Positions 43,761-53,408 of a DNA stretch of 64,000 nt are shown piece by piece. The stretch spans positions 62,001 through 126,000 of the forward strand of contig NZ_CP163424.1 of NCBI RefSeq assembly GCF_041429795.1. The letters run 5' to 3'. The stretch is from Algimonas porphyrae. Lineage in GTDB: Bacteria; Pseudomonadota; Alphaproteobacteria; Caulobacterales; Maricaulaceae. How positions within the stretch are numbered: position 1 is the first letter of the stretch; each line of letters begins with the position of its first letter. Position numbers and translations under genes: made by a program. The notes under the pieces are model-generated. The model made no database searches and was not told the DNA's origin. It saw only the letters and a program-made list of their open reading frames with translations.

Positions 43761-45407
43761 TTATGTCTCCAAGATGTCGTAGGCGGAAAGTGTCAGAAAT
43801 TCGGGCAGGTCCGCGGACGTGGCCGTCTGGGTGAAGAGGCGCGCAGCCTCGGGGAAGCGGCCGGTGATGAAGGCGTCACGGCCCAGTTCGGCCTGCAGCG
43901 CGTCGAACACGGCGTCGAAAATGCGCTGATAGAGCGTGCTGCTCATGCGTTCCGTCTTGCCGTCGGCCATCTGCACATCCGCCCCGTGGCGCAGCCACTG
44001 CCAGACCTGCGTGCGGCTGATCTCGGCTGTCGCCGCATCTTCCATCAAACCGTGGATCGGGACCGCGCCCCGGCCCGACAGCCAGGCGGCGATATAGCGA
44101 ATGCCGACTTCGATATTGGTGCGCAGACCCGCTTCCGTGATGGTGCCGTCATGCGGTTCGAGCATGGCCGCGTCGCTGATACGCGGATTCTGCCGCTGCT
44201 TCCGGATCTGGTGCTTGCTGGGCATGTGGGCATCGAATGCCGCCCGCGCCGTGGCGACCATGGCCGGATGCGCGACCCAGGTCCCGTCATGACCGGCGCG
44301 GACTTCGCGGTCCTTGTCGGCTTTGATCTTGGCAAAGGCTGCCTCATTGGCTGCCGCGTCGTTCTTGACCGGAATCTGCGCAGCCATCCCGCCCATGGCG
44401 TGCGCGCCACGGCGATGGCAAGTTTCGATCAGACGCAAGCTGTAGGCCCGCAGGAAATCACGGTCCATGCCGACCTGCGCGCGGTCCGGCAGCAGGAACT
44501 GCTTATGGTTCCGCAGCGTCTTGATGTAGCTGAAGATATAATCCCAGCGTCCGCAGTTCAGCCCCGTAATATGGCGCCGCATGACATAGAGGATTTCTTC
44601 CATCTGGAAGGCGGCAGGCAGGGTTTCGATCAGCACGGTCGCCTTGATCGTGCCGTTCTCCAGCCCCAGCGCGGCCTGAGCGAAGTTGAACACATCGTTC
44701 CACAGGCGCGCTTCCTGATAGCTCTCCAGCTTTGGCAGATAGAAGAACGGACCGCGACCGTCAGCGGCAAGCGCCTTGCCGTTATGGAAAATGTGCAGGC
44801 CGAAATCGAACAGGGATGCGCTCATCGGCAGACCGTCCACCGTGACGTTGCGCTCCTCCAGATGCAGGCCGCGCGGACGGACCAGAAGCGTCGCCGGATC
44901 GTCCCCCAACGCATAGGACTTGCTGTCCGTTTCCAGCGTCAGATCGCCCGCCGTGTAATCGATCATGTTCGCCTGACCCTCGATCATATTGGCGAAGGTC
45001 GGGCTGCTGGCATCTTCGAAATCCGCCATGAACTGGGTCGCGCCGCTATTGAACGCGTTGATCATCATCTTGCGGGAGACGGGCCCGGTGATCTCGACGC
45101 GGCGGTCGGTCAGGGCCGCCGGGGCCGGATCGACTTCCCAGACACTATTGCGGATATGCTGCGTTTCCAGCGGAACGGTGGGCAGCTCGCCATCGTCGAA
45201 CCGGTCCTGACGCAGCTGGCGATCAGCCAGCAGGATTTTGCGCTGTGGCCCGAAGCGGCGTTCGAGATCCGCGAGAAAGAGCAACGCGTCAGGCGTCAGA
45301 ACGCGGTCGATCTCCGGGACCGCCTGTCCTGACGCAGGACCGACCACCTTGGCCAGCACGCGGTGACGCGGAATGGGCTGAGACGGGGCTGTGACGGGTG
45401 CGTTCAT
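43761..45407 (-). CDS. aceB: Malate synthase A
   Basis: Condenses glyoxylate with acetyl-CoA to malate; completes the glyoxylate bypass. The 548-aa length is that of the A isoform. Visible motifs include LLVRPRGLHLEERNV near residue 170, LIETLPAAFQMEEILY with the acidic residues, LNCGRWDYIFSYIK near 290, and the C-terminal SGRGAVPIHGLMEDAATAEI with the region of the catalytic Asp. It is first in the operon aceB-aceA and divergent from the ScfR-type regulator, which likely controls it. Confidence 0.97.
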   Translation of the reverse strand: MNAPVTAPSQPIPRHRVLAKVVGPASGQAVPEIDRVLTPDALLFLADLERRFGPQRKILLADRQLRQDRFDDGELPTVPLETQHIRNSVWEVDPAPAALTDRRVEITGPVSRKMMINAFNSGATQFMADFEDASSPTFANMIEGQANMIDYTAGDLTLETDSKSYALGDDPATLLVRPRGLHLEERNVTVDGLPMSASLFDFGLHIFHNGKALAADGRGPFFYLPKLESYQEARLWNDVFNFAQAALGLENGTIKATVLIETLPAAFQMEEILYVMRRHITGLNCGRWDYIFSYIKTLRNHKQFLLPDRAQVGMDRDFLRAYSLRLIETCHRRGAHAMGGMAAQIPVKNDAAANEAAFAKIKADKDREVRAGHDGTWVAHPAMVATARAAFDAHMPSKHQIRKQRQNPRISDAAMLEPHDGTITEAGLRTNIEVGIRYIAAWLSGRGAVPIHGLMEDAATAEISRTQVWQWLRHGADVQMADGKTERMSSTLYQRIFDAVFDALQAELGRDAFITGRFPEAARLFTQTATSADLPEFLTLSAYDILET

Positions 45408-45461
45408 GACACTCTCCTTGAAAGGTTCGAGCGTCGGCTAGCGAAGATTTTTGTACGTGTC

Positions 45462-45511
45462 TGTAAAATGGAGGTTGCTTTGTTGAGTTTGTAAAGTCAA
45501 AATCTGTCAAA
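45462..45511. promoter_or_regulatory. Repeated TGTAAA/TGTCAAA motifs between aceB and its regulator
   Basis: Three related elements, TGTAAAA (45462-45468 region), TGTAAAG (45490-45496) and TGTCAAA (45505-45511), lie in the AT-rich 155-bp divergent spacer. They resemble the short repeated sites bound by RamB/ScfR-type regulators (for RamB, AAATTTGCAAA-like). A possible binding region for the regulator encoded at 45563; inferred from position and repetition. Confidence 0.4.
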
Positions 45512-45562
45512 TAGAAAAGATTGCAATAGATCGACCGGATCACAGCACGCGTGAGAACAGCC

Positions 45563-47008
45563 ATGGCCAAGACTGAAAAACTTCTGATCGGTCCGCGACT
45601 GCGAAGATTGCGAACGCAGTTGGGTCTGACCCAGACCCGCATGGCGGAGGATCTCGGCATTAGCGGGTCCTACCTCAATCTGATGGAGCGCAATCAGCGC
45701 GCCATGTCGGCCAAGGTCCTGCTGAAACTGTCCGAGACCTATGAGATCGATCTGTCGGACCTGACATCCGGCACGGACCGGCAGCTGGTCGGCGAGTTGT
45801 TCAGTGCGCTCCGCGATCCGGCGCTGGGCAAGGAGCGTGTGCCCAAATCCGAAGTCGAAGATGTGGTTGGGGCCAGTCCCGCCACGGCCCGCGCGCTCGT
45901 CAATCTGCATCAGCGTCATACGGAACTGTCGCGCCGGATGCTGCGTGACGAAGGCGCGGACGAAGCCGCCAGCACGTTGCGCGACAGCGTGCCTGCGACC
46001 GATCTGATCCAGGACGTACTCTACCGGGCCCGCAATTATTTCGACCCGCTGGACCGGGCCGCCGAAGCGCTCAACGATAGGATGAATTTGCGGCGGGGCG
46101 AACCGATGGCGGACCTGCGCGCCCGGCTCAGATCGCACAAGATCCTGGTCCGGGTTCTGCCTTATGATCTATTGCCGAATATGCTGCGCTATTTCGACCG
46201 CCATAGCGGGCGGCTGAACCTGTCCGAACTGCTGCCGGACGCGTCGCGGCGCTTTCAGGTCGCCGCCCGGCTGGCGCTGCTGGAAGAAGGCGACATGATC
46301 GACCGGATCGTCGCGGATGCCAAGCTGCCCAACCGGGACGCCGAGCGCCTGCTGCGCACGACGCTGGCCAATTATTTCGCCGCCGCCCTGCTGATGCCCT
46401 ACGGGGCCTTCCTCAAGGCGGCGGAGGATCTGCGCTACGATATGGACGCGCTCGCCCATCGCTTCGGAACAAGCGCCGAGCAGGTCGCGCACCGTCTGAC
46501 CACGCTCAATCGCAGCGGCGCGCGCGGCGTCCCGCTCTTCTTCGTGCGTCTCGATATTGCCGGAAACCTGTCCAAACGGTTCAGTCAGGGACGGTTCGTC
46601 TTTCCGCGCTTTGGCGGGCTCTGTCCGCGCTGGGCCATTCACGAAGCCTTCGCCTCACCCGACCGGCCGATCGTGCAATGCGTGGAGATGCCCGCTCCGA
46701 AAGGTGAAAAGGGCGACCGCTATCTGACGATCGCGCGCCGTGTCACCCGCGCCGGCGGCACGTCGAGCGAACCCGCGCAGAGCTTCGTCATCGGCCTGGG
46801 CTGCGACATGAGCCACGCCAGCCGCCTCGTCTATTCGGACTGGCTGACAGGGGGCCTGTCCGGCGCGCCCATGCCGATCGGCCCGAACTGCTATCTGTGC
46901 GACCGCGACGCCTGCCCCCAACGCGCCCACCCCCCGCTCGGACGTGACGCGATCCACGATGATCGCGCGAGAGGTCTGGGCCAGTTTGCGATTGGGAAGG
47001 AGGGGTGA
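45563..47008 (+). CDS. ScfR/RamB-type regulator (short-chain fatty acyl-CoA regulator family)
   Basis: 481 aa. The N-terminal XRE helix-turn-helix is at about 7-65 (RLRRLRTQLGLTQTRMAEDL, SGSYLNLMERNQRAMS), a central IrrE/ImmA-like region at about 170-320 (RRFQVAARLALLEEGDMID, FAAALLMPYGAFLKAAEDL) lacks the HExxH zinc site, and a C-terminal domain has CYLCDRDACPQRAHPP, which may bind zinc. RamB-like proteins regulate acetate, propionate and glyoxylate-cycle genes; divergence from aceBA supports this. ATG at 45563 is used; an in-frame start 12 bp upstream is possible. Its stop overlaps the start of the next gene by 4 bp. Confidence 0.9.
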   Translation: MAKTEKLLIGPRLRRLRTQLGLTQTRMAEDLGISGSYLNLMERNQRAMSAKVLLKLSETYEIDLSDLTSGTDRQLVGELFSALRDPALGKERVPKSEVEDVVGASPATARALVNLHQRHTELSRRMLRDEGADEAASTLRDSVPATDLIQDVLYRARNYFDPLDRAAEALNDRMNLRRGEPMADLRARLRSHKILVRVLPYDLLPNMLRYFDRHSGRLNLSELLPDASRRFQVAARLALLEEGDMIDRIVADAKLPNRDAERLLRTTLANYFAAALLMPYGAFLKAAEDLRYDMDALAHRFGTSAEQVAHRLTTLNRSGARGVPLFFVRLDIAGNLSKRFSQGRFVFPRFGGLCPRWAIHEAFASPDRPIVQCVEMPAPKGEKGDRYLTIARRVTRAGGTSSEPAQSFVIGLGCDMSHASRLVYSDWLTGGLSGAPMPIGPNCYLCDRDACPQRAHPPLGRDAIHDDRARGLGQFAIGKEG

Positions 47009-48279
47009 GTATTGGTGTGAAGACCCTTCTGACACAGTCTGTTGTAGATGAAGCTGATTTATCCATTGGGACAGAGCGTTGGATCGCTGACACCAAGATC
47101 AAAGGCTTCGGGCTACGAATATGGCGTCGATCTTATGGAACTATTGGAAAAGCTTATGCCCTGCGCTTCAAGGGTGAGAACGGTCACCCGACCCGTAAAA
47201 CCTTCGAGACCTATCGAGCTCATTATGACGTATGGGACGAGCGGCATTGGGATCATTGGTTCGATCAAGCTCCGGATGGCGGAGAAAGAACGCGACTACC
47301 CTATGACTCCATAACGCTCGGTGACCTTATCGAACATGCAAGACGCTGGGCACAGGATGAGATCGACAAGGTCAGGGGACGAAAATTCATCGGGGACGCG
47401 GAATATAAACGTTTCACCTTCATGACTTTGGACGAGGAGGAGGCTTATCAGCAAGACATTATCCGGAAACGGATCGAGAGCTACTCACTCGCCAGGGTCC
47501 GCGATATTGTCATCCTCAATCTCAAGACCCAAGGCATCTCCCAACAATATATCGATAGGCTTGATAAAGTCTTTGATCACTATGTCCCTGAAGACCTGAA
47601 AGCCAAATTGATCATTAACGTCGATCTGGAAGATGTTCGGCAAATACTCGATCAAGCGCCTTCCATATCAAATCTGAAAATACTCCGAGGTTTTCTCGGT
47701 AGATTAGTTGAATTCTGTCAACAGCATGGAGTCCATGGCAAGCTTAGTCGATACAGAATGGCTAAGCTTGGGCCTCCGAAAGTCAAATCTGTCGACTTTA
47801 TGACTGATGGTGAACAAGGATGGCAAGACTTGTTCCAATATCTGGAGGACACCGACGATCTGTGGCAGCAGGCACTTTGCCTTCGTTTCTATTTCCTCGC
47901 AGCTACACCGCCCCTCTCAAAGGTGATGAGTGCACGCTGGGATCAGATGAAAGGCTTTGATTTTCTTAGACCGAAGAGAAATGAAGGCGAGCGATTCTTT
48001 ATCGACTGGATTTACGGGACAGGCTGGCGATCAACATACCGGTTATCGCAAACCACATTTGATACACTTATAAAGGCCCGCGACCGTGCCTCCAATTGTA
48101 TCGGCGATAGCCCCTATTGTTTTCCCAGCCCATCGAAACATCATATCGGAAAACCTATCACTAGCGTCTCTGTTGTTTGGGACCGCTGTTTATCAGACCT
48201 CAAACTGCCTCTTATCTCCCCTAAGCAGGCCATGAATTCTTATTTGGCCCATCTTTACCCTACACGCTTTCCGAGATGA
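47005..48279 (+). pseudogene. Degenerate tyrosine recombinase/integrase-like gene
   Basis: 424 codons. The N-terminal part resembles the arm-binding domain of phage-type integrases (IADTKIKGFGLRIWRRSYGT and KAYALRFKGENG), and LAATPPLSKVMSARWDQMKG aligns with catalytic box I, but the box I Arg is replaced by Pro. The frame ends at FPR before a HxxR box II or catalytic Tyr. In the next frame the end reads LHAFRDEVRRLRPS, which contains a possible HxxR, so a frameshift near 48250 may have cut the gene. Codon use and base composition are more AT-rich than neighbours. The GTG start overlaps the ScfR stop (GTGA). Probably inactive; an intact unrelated protein is possible. Confidence 0.55.
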
Positions 48280-48831
48280 AGTGAGACGACTGCGTCCAAG
48301 TGCGACGCAATCCTTGTTTGAAACTCAAATAGCGATGTAACTACCTTTAGTTGAACGAATTTCACGATTGGGGTCCACGCATCACTCGATTTTATAATGA
48401 TAGATGCAGAGTGGATTGCATTGGCAAAAATTGAAAAATGAAAAAAATGGATTGTGGCAGCTTTGTCCAATACTTGGGCAACCTCGTGCGACTACGTCTC
48501 ATCGCAACCCCTAAGTCATTCATAATAAATGACTTTTATGTCGTGGGCGCTCCCGCGCGCATCATTTGAAACCTTCACAACAACTGTCTCTCCTCGGAAT
48601 CGTTTGGCATGGCTAATAGAAATAATGGCAAAAATGTCCAAAATTACAAACTGGCGGCACCTAAGTCATTGCTATTGCAAGAAGAGGTATAGCCATGTCG
48701 ATTACTCGAATCTGGAGAGGTCATGGTGTCATGCTCAAAGGGGCTCAAAGCAACAGAAAAAAATGTCGGAAATGTCCATGGTTGCCCACGTAACCATACT
48801 AACCACCTGAAACTGCAAGGGGGTCGGGTCC
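48280..48831. other. AT-rich intergenic part of the acquired island
   Basis: 552 bp of clearly lower GC than the rest of the window with no supported gene. It contains the 11-bp direct repeat CCTAAGTCATT (48510-48520 and 48660-48670) and the inverted repeat GTCATT-N6-AAATGAC (48515-48533). These could be remnants of integration or of a mobile element end. Short frames here lack Shine-Dalgarno sequences. Confidence 0.5.
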
Positions 48832-49047
48832 ATGACGGAAACACAAACATATGAGTCCACGTCTGCCGATGCTTATCGTGGAACCAAACCAGATGGAGCC
48901 GGCATGTCAGAGAAAATGAGCTTTCAGTTTCTTTCAATGAAAGCAGAAGCCACAGGACTTCGCGCAATCCGCATTACCGCATGTCTTGTTGCGCTCAGCT
49001 TGGTCACATGCCTCGTTTTAAGTCTGATCGTTGCTCTTGTTGATTAG
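48832..49047 (+). CDS. Possible small membrane protein
   Basis: 71 aa from ATG 48832 (AAGGGGG lies ~9 nt upstream), or 47 aa from ATG 48904, which has GGAG 5 nt upstream. The C-terminal third is a strong transmembrane helix (ACLVALSLVTCLVLSLIVALV). It lies in the AT-rich island between the integrase-like gene and the PepSY gene. No family recognised; it may be real accessory cargo or chance. Confidence 0.4.
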   Translation: MTETQTYESTSADAYRGTKPDGAGMSEKMSFQFLSMKAEATGLRAIRITACLVALSLVTCLVLSLIVALVD

Positions 49048-49076
49048 GCTAGGCAACTTCCATACAATCACAAACC

Positions 49077-50489
49077 TCACAACACAGACCCCGTCCGCTT
49101 CCATCGCCGGACATGCAGCACGACACCGGTCACGAACAGGGCCATGGCGAGGAGGATGACGATGATCAGGACGGGTTCGCGGCGATATTGAACGACGCGG
49201 AAGCGCCAGTTCACGACATGGACGTTATAATAGCGTTCCAGGAAAATTTCGTTGCCGGTTCGCGGCGTGTGGACATGGCCCGTGACCTGATCGATCGCGA
49301 CAGCTCCAGATAGGGGTTCGGTGAAATAGGCTTTCCAGACTGGATAAGGCCCGGTGTAGAAATAGAAGTCCAGATCCTGCGGGCCTTCAGCGACCTCCCA
49401 GCGTTCGATCGAGGCCGCCGCTTCGGGCACCAACGCCTTAGCGACAATGGCGTCGCGGTCGGTCTCGGTCAGGACCAGCGCCTGTCCGTCGCGGGCGCTC
49501 CACAGGGCCTGATCCGGATTGCGACCCGGCCATTTGGCGGCATAGACAGGCCCGTCGCCCAACATGCGCAGCACGATTTCGACCGGGGTTCCGCGCGCGT
49601 CAGCCGGGTCGATAATGTCGCGCGGATGCACAGTGACGGCCGTCCAGTCGATCGGAGCCGGATCGTGGCGCAGCACCGCTTCGGCCTGATCACGCAGCGG
49701 ATGCAAGAGCCAGACGACGCCGAGTCCGGAACTGACCCACAGCACGACCTGAACACTGAGAACCAGTCCCAGGATCTGATGAATTTTCATCGTCTTCGGG
49801 ATCGGCCGCTTGCGCAGGTAAAGCTTCCGGACAGCCAGAACACCGAACAGGGCGGTGCTGAAGAAGAGTAGTGCGAAAAAGGTCAGCACGACGTTGCGGC
49901 GGAAGACGGCGCCGCCGCTATAGTCCATGATATGAATGGTGGTGGCGAGGTTTTCGAGAAACCGCATGCGCGTCGTCTGGGTGATATAATCGCCCGTCGT
50001 CGGACTGAAGAAGATCACGGCGTCTTCCGCCTCCACCCGCCAGGCCGGAACCGGCAGTTTCTGATATTCCACACTGTTGCGGGTCTTCAGACTGACCTGC
50101 TCCGGCGTAATCGCCTCCCCCGTCATGGCGGAGGCCAGGGTCGCAATACGGTCCGCTTCGATCCGCACCGGCGGGGATAATGTCTCCGGCGAAATGGGAT
50201 CCGCTGCGTCGACGGTCAGCTGCGGTGTCGGCCCGGACAACGCCAGCTGCACGCGAGCCGCGCCTGTCGGTGCTGCCCCGCTAAGCGCGTCCAGATCCGG
50301 CCAACTGCTCGCCGCGTCGAAACTTGGCGCGGGCGGGGGCGCGTAAGCCGTCAGGGACGACCGCGCGATCATTGTCATGACCAGCGCGCTGCACAACCAG
50401 ATGCCGAGCTGCGCCAGCAGCAGCAGTGTCAGCCAGCGATGCCATTTCAGCAGGCGCAGCTTCCACGCCGGCGAGATCAGGGCAGCCAT
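49077..50489 (-). CDS. PepSY-domain membrane protein
   Basis: 470 aa with about four transmembrane helices: one near the N-terminus (LTLLLLAQLGIWLCSALVM), two in the middle (FFALLFFSTALFGVLA, VLSVQVVLWVSSGLGVVWLL) and one at the C-terminus (VLIIVILLAMALFVTGVVLHV). Periplasmic PepSY-like regions lie between, ending with SGAVAIDQVTGHVHTPRTGNE. PepSY-TM proteins often sit beside TonB-dependent receptors and help reductive release or transport of ferric siderophores; here it lies 26 bp after such a receptor. The exact substrate is unknown. Confidence 0.85.
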   Translation of the reverse strand: MAALISPAWKLRLLKWHRWLTLLLLAQLGIWLCSALVMTMIARSSLTAYAPPPAPSFDAASSWPDLDALSGAAPTGAARVQLALSGPTPQLTVDAADPISPETLSPPVRIEADRIATLASAMTGEAITPEQVSLKTRNSVEYQKLPVPAWRVEAEDAVIFFSPTTGDYITQTTRMRFLENLATTIHIMDYSGGAVFRRNVVLTFFALLFFSTALFGVLAVRKLYLRKRPIPKTMKIHQILGLVLSVQVVLWVSSGLGVVWLLHPLRDQAEAVLRHDPAPIDWTAVTVHPRDIIDPADARGTPVEIVLRMLGDGPVYAAKWPGRNPDQALWSARDGQALVLTETDRDAIVAKALVPEAAASIERWEVAEGPQDLDFYFYTGPYPVWKAYFTEPLSGAVAIDQVTGHVHTPRTGNEIFLERYYNVHVVNWRFRVVQYRREPVLIIVILLAMALFVTGVVLHVRRWKRTGSVL

Positions 50490-50515
50490 ACTTATGTCCT
50501 AACCCGGGCGGCGTC

Positions 50516-52957
50516 CTAGAACTTGTAGGACGCCCGGACTCCGAATTGCGATTTGCGCGGACCGGAAATCGTGAAGTCACGATAAAAGGTGAAGCGCCGG
50601 TTCGGCAGGAAGATGAAAGACCGGACCGGATCGGGGATGAGCAGCGTCCGGTTGAAGTCAAGCAAGCGCGTCACGACCAGCGGCGTGTCGTCGCCCAGTA
50701 CGTTATTGTAGAAGGCCGTAATGCTCCAGTCGCCGCGATCGATCCCGGTCTGAAGGTTGAGCATGTGCGAGTCGCCCGTATGGGCCAGGTTGAACACCTG
50801 CACGAAGCGCTTGGACTCGTAATTATAGTCGGCCCGCGCAAACCAGTCCGTCGAGTCGTTGACCGGGACGGTATAGGTACCGGACGCATTGATCTGATGC
50901 GCCGGAGTCTGCGGCAGATCATTGCCAGCCAGCTGTCCGTTGAATCCGTCCACATCGCCCGGAGACCCCGACGGAATCCCGTCCGTATCGAAGAGTTCTT
51001 CGGCGTTCTCGTCATAGAAATCCGTCAACTCGGCATTGGTAAAGGAATAGCCAAGCGAGTAGGAAAACCGGTCGAGCGATCCGAACAGTTCAGCCTCGAA
51101 GCCATAGATCTCGGACTCACCTGCATTGACAACAGCCGGGAAAGTCGTACCCGAATTGCCGCCCGAGGATGCCGTCAGATAGGGCTGCGACTGGGTGAGC
51201 TGCTGATCGGCCCAGTCGATATAATAGGCCGCGACATTATAGTTGAACCGGCCTTCGCCGTCCTGTCCCTTCAGGCCGACTTCATAGGACCAGATATTCT
51301 CTTCATCGAAAGTCGCGAAATCGCGTGTGAATTCGGTGAAGTCCTGCGGGTCGAAAAACTCGGCCTGGGTCGGCACCGGGTTGAAGCCGCCGGGCTTGTT
51401 CCCCTTGGCGATGGAGCCATAGACATTCATGTTCTCATTGAGCGCATAGCGCGCCGTCAGCCGCGGCAGGAAGCTTTCGAACTTGGCTTCACGGACATTG
51501 TTGAAGGCCGGACGTGTGGTCGAATCCGCAGCCCCCAGCACTTCGTCCGTCGCCGTGATCGTATCTTCCTGATAGCGCGCTTCGAGTGACAATGTCAGAT
51601 CTTCACTGGCATCATATTCGACCATGCCGAACAGAGCGACGTTTTCAACCTTGTCACCGGAATCGAAGAGTCGCGGTCGATTTGACAGGCCGTTCGGATT
51701 GAAGTTGCCGCCCGCATCGAATCCTTCGCCGTCATTCTCTTCGAAATAATAACCCCCTGCGAGCCAGCGGAAACGATTGTCCCGCGGCGACAGGATCCGC
51801 AATTCCTGCGAGATATCATGACGGGACGACTTGCCGATGGAGAAATTCGGTGTGGCAGACGATACGAGCGCATTGTCGAAGATATTGATATTCTTCGAGC
51901 TGTTATAAGCCGTGATCGAGGTCAGCGTGTACCCATTGTCCAGATCCCAGTCCAACTGCAGGCTGGAGCGGAAACTGTCACGCTCGATGCCGTCATAGCC
52001 GAGCTGGTCCAACTCGGCATCGTTGAACGCCAACGTATCGGGCACTTCGATCTCGCCGCAGAAATAACCACGCGAGCGGTTGGACGACAAATCGATCCCG
52101 AAGAAGGAGCCAGTCACATTGGGCAGGAAGCAGTTGAGATTATTGCTGCCGAGCGCGCCATAGGCAAAGCCCCCGTCGCGGACTTCCGAATAGCCGAGAT
52201 TGAGCCGCGCAGTGAACATGTCCGACGGCGTGAAGACCAGCTTGCCACCGACATTGGTCGTTTCCTGTGCGCCCAGATCATCGCCGCCATCGGCATTCTC
52301 ATAATCGCCGCCAAACGTGTTGAAGCGCCCATTGATCTCGCCGTAGAGTATTCCCTCCTTGATCGGGCCACTGACATAGCCGTTCAATTCGAACGCATCA
52401 TGTTCAGCCGCCATGGCCGTGATCCGTCCGCGCATTTCGTCGCCCGGATCGCGCGTCACGAAATTGACCGCGCCCGAAAACGTGTTGCGCCCGAACAGAG
52501 CCGATTGCGGCCCGCGAATGACTTCGACCCGCTGCAGATTATCAAGCTGATAGGAGGTGATACTGTCGGAGACGAAAATGCCGTCCACGAAGAAACCTGC
52601 ATTGGGCGCGCCCAGAACGTTGGACATGCCGCGAATGGCCGGACGGCTATTGGCGCCGCCTTCGGCGCGACCGAAGCCCTGCCGGAAGGAGAAACCCGGT
52701 GTCTGCAGCGCGATGTCGGCAATATTGTCGATGCCCGAGCGTTCAATCTCCGCTTCGGTGATGGCCGTAATCGAGAGCGGCACATCGAGCAGCGTCTCTT
52801 CCGTTTTCCGGGCCGTGACGATGATTTCGTCCTTGACCCGAACATCGTCGTCATTGCTCTGTGCGAAGGCCGGCGTAGTGGCACCCACTGCCAGTCCCAG
52901 TCCGATCAGCAAGGCCGATGCGCATGTTGCCGCGCGAAGATAAGTCGTATGTCTCAT
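50516..52957 (-). CDS. TonB-dependent receptor
   Basis: 813-aa outer-membrane receptor. A signal peptide (CASALLIGLGLAVGATTPAFA) is followed by a TonB-box-like segment (DEIIVTARKTEETLLDVPLSI), the plug domain (about 55-165) with IRGMSNVLGAPNAGFFVDGI and VEVIRGPQSALFGRNTFSGAVNF, and a beta-barrel ending in FGVRASYKF with the terminal aromatic residue. It takes up an iron complex, vitamin or oligosaccharide powered by TonB. The ATG at 52955-52957 follows AAGGGGACC; an in-frame start further upstream is rejected because it precedes the signal peptide by 34 residues. Operon with the PepSY gene. Confidence 0.95.
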   Translation of the reverse strand: MRHTTYLRAATCASALLIGLGLAVGATTPAFAQSNDDDVRVKDEIIVTARKTEETLLDVPLSITAITEAEIERSGIDNIADIALQTPGFSFRQGFGRAEGGANSRPAIRGMSNVLGAPNAGFFVDGIFVSDSITSYQLDNLQRVEVIRGPQSALFGRNTFSGAVNFVTRDPGDEMRGRITAMAAEHDAFELNGYVSGPIKEGILYGEINGRFNTFGGDYENADGGDDLGAQETTNVGGKLVFTPSDMFTARLNLGYSEVRDGGFAYGALGSNNLNCFLPNVTGSFFGIDLSSNRSRGYFCGEIEVPDTLAFNDAELDQLGYDGIERDSFRSSLQLDWDLDNGYTLTSITAYNSSKNINIFDNALVSSATPNFSIGKSSRHDISQELRILSPRDNRFRWLAGGYYFEENDGEGFDAGGNFNPNGLSNRPRLFDSGDKVENVALFGMVEYDASEDLTLSLEARYQEDTITATDEVLGAADSTTRPAFNNVREAKFESFLPRLTARYALNENMNVYGSIAKGNKPGGFNPVPTQAEFFDPQDFTEFTRDFATFDEENIWSYEVGLKGQDGEGRFNYNVAAYYIDWADQQLTQSQPYLTASSGGNSGTTFPAVVNAGESEIYGFEAELFGSLDRFSYSLGYSFTNAELTDFYDENAEELFDTDGIPSGSPGDVDGFNGQLAGNDLPQTPAHQINASGTYTVPVNDSTDWFARADYNYESKRFVQVFNLAHTGDSHMLNLQTGIDRGDWSITAFYNNVLGDDTPLVVTRLLDFNRTLLIPDPVRSFIFLPNRRFTFYRDFTISGPRKSQFGVRASYKF

Positions 52958-53046
52958 GGATAGGTCCCCTTTTCCCTGCATCCCGAGCCCGTCCGCATGA
53001 CGACCCCCGGCACGAGGTGCGACATTCGACCACAGACGGTTGCAGC

Positions 53047-53310
53047 ATGTTGACTTCAATCAACAACCCGAAGGCGGTCGTGGATGGGCGGACCATTTAT
53101 GAAATCTTCGACCTGTCGGGTTCACTTGTTCATGTCGACAAGCTCAGCGGCGGTGGACAGAGCGCGTCTGAGACGGACCATGTTACCGGCCCGTCAAGCA
53201 CGCTGGCGCGGATCACGGATGGCGTGGTTACCTATTTGCACAATGATCCGGTCGGCTATACGGGCTACATCCAATGCATGACTGTCAGTAACCGAGCAGC
53301 AACCGGATAA
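53047..53310 (+). pseudogene. RHS-repeat protein remnant
   Basis: About 87 codons with RHS/YD-repeat character: VVDGRTIYEIFDLSGSLVHVDK, then TDHVTGPSSTLARITDG and VTYLHNDPVGYTGYI. In intact RHS proteins TLARI..G..TY.HxDxLGS is followed by a long core with a conserved YTG region. Here those parts are joined directly (NDPVG-YTGYI), so most of the core is deleted and the rest ends in an unrelated tail. No upstream RHS sequence or secretion partner is present. It lies head to head with the TonB receptor's 5' region and about 100 bp before a tRNA-Gly gene. Confidence 0.6.
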
Positions 53311-53408
53311 TTGAGACCCTGCTCGGAGCCAAAAACGGACACCGGGCCAGAAACATCGAATATGCTTCAATGTCCCGTCGTAACGTGGATTTTGGGGGAT
53401 CGATCGAC

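Noticed and set aside
42197-43834. A 545-codon plus-strand open frame opposite aceA
   Set aside because: It is antisense to a well-conserved aceA, with no domain signature; an artefact of GC-rich third positions.
43986-45332. A 448-codon plus-strand open frame opposite aceB
   Set aside because: Antisense to malate synthase, low-complexity and unlike any family.
47005-48279. Functional phage integrase with an att site
   Set aside because: Catalytic Arg I is not seen, box II and Tyr are missing in frame, and no tRNA end or duplicated core was found next to it.
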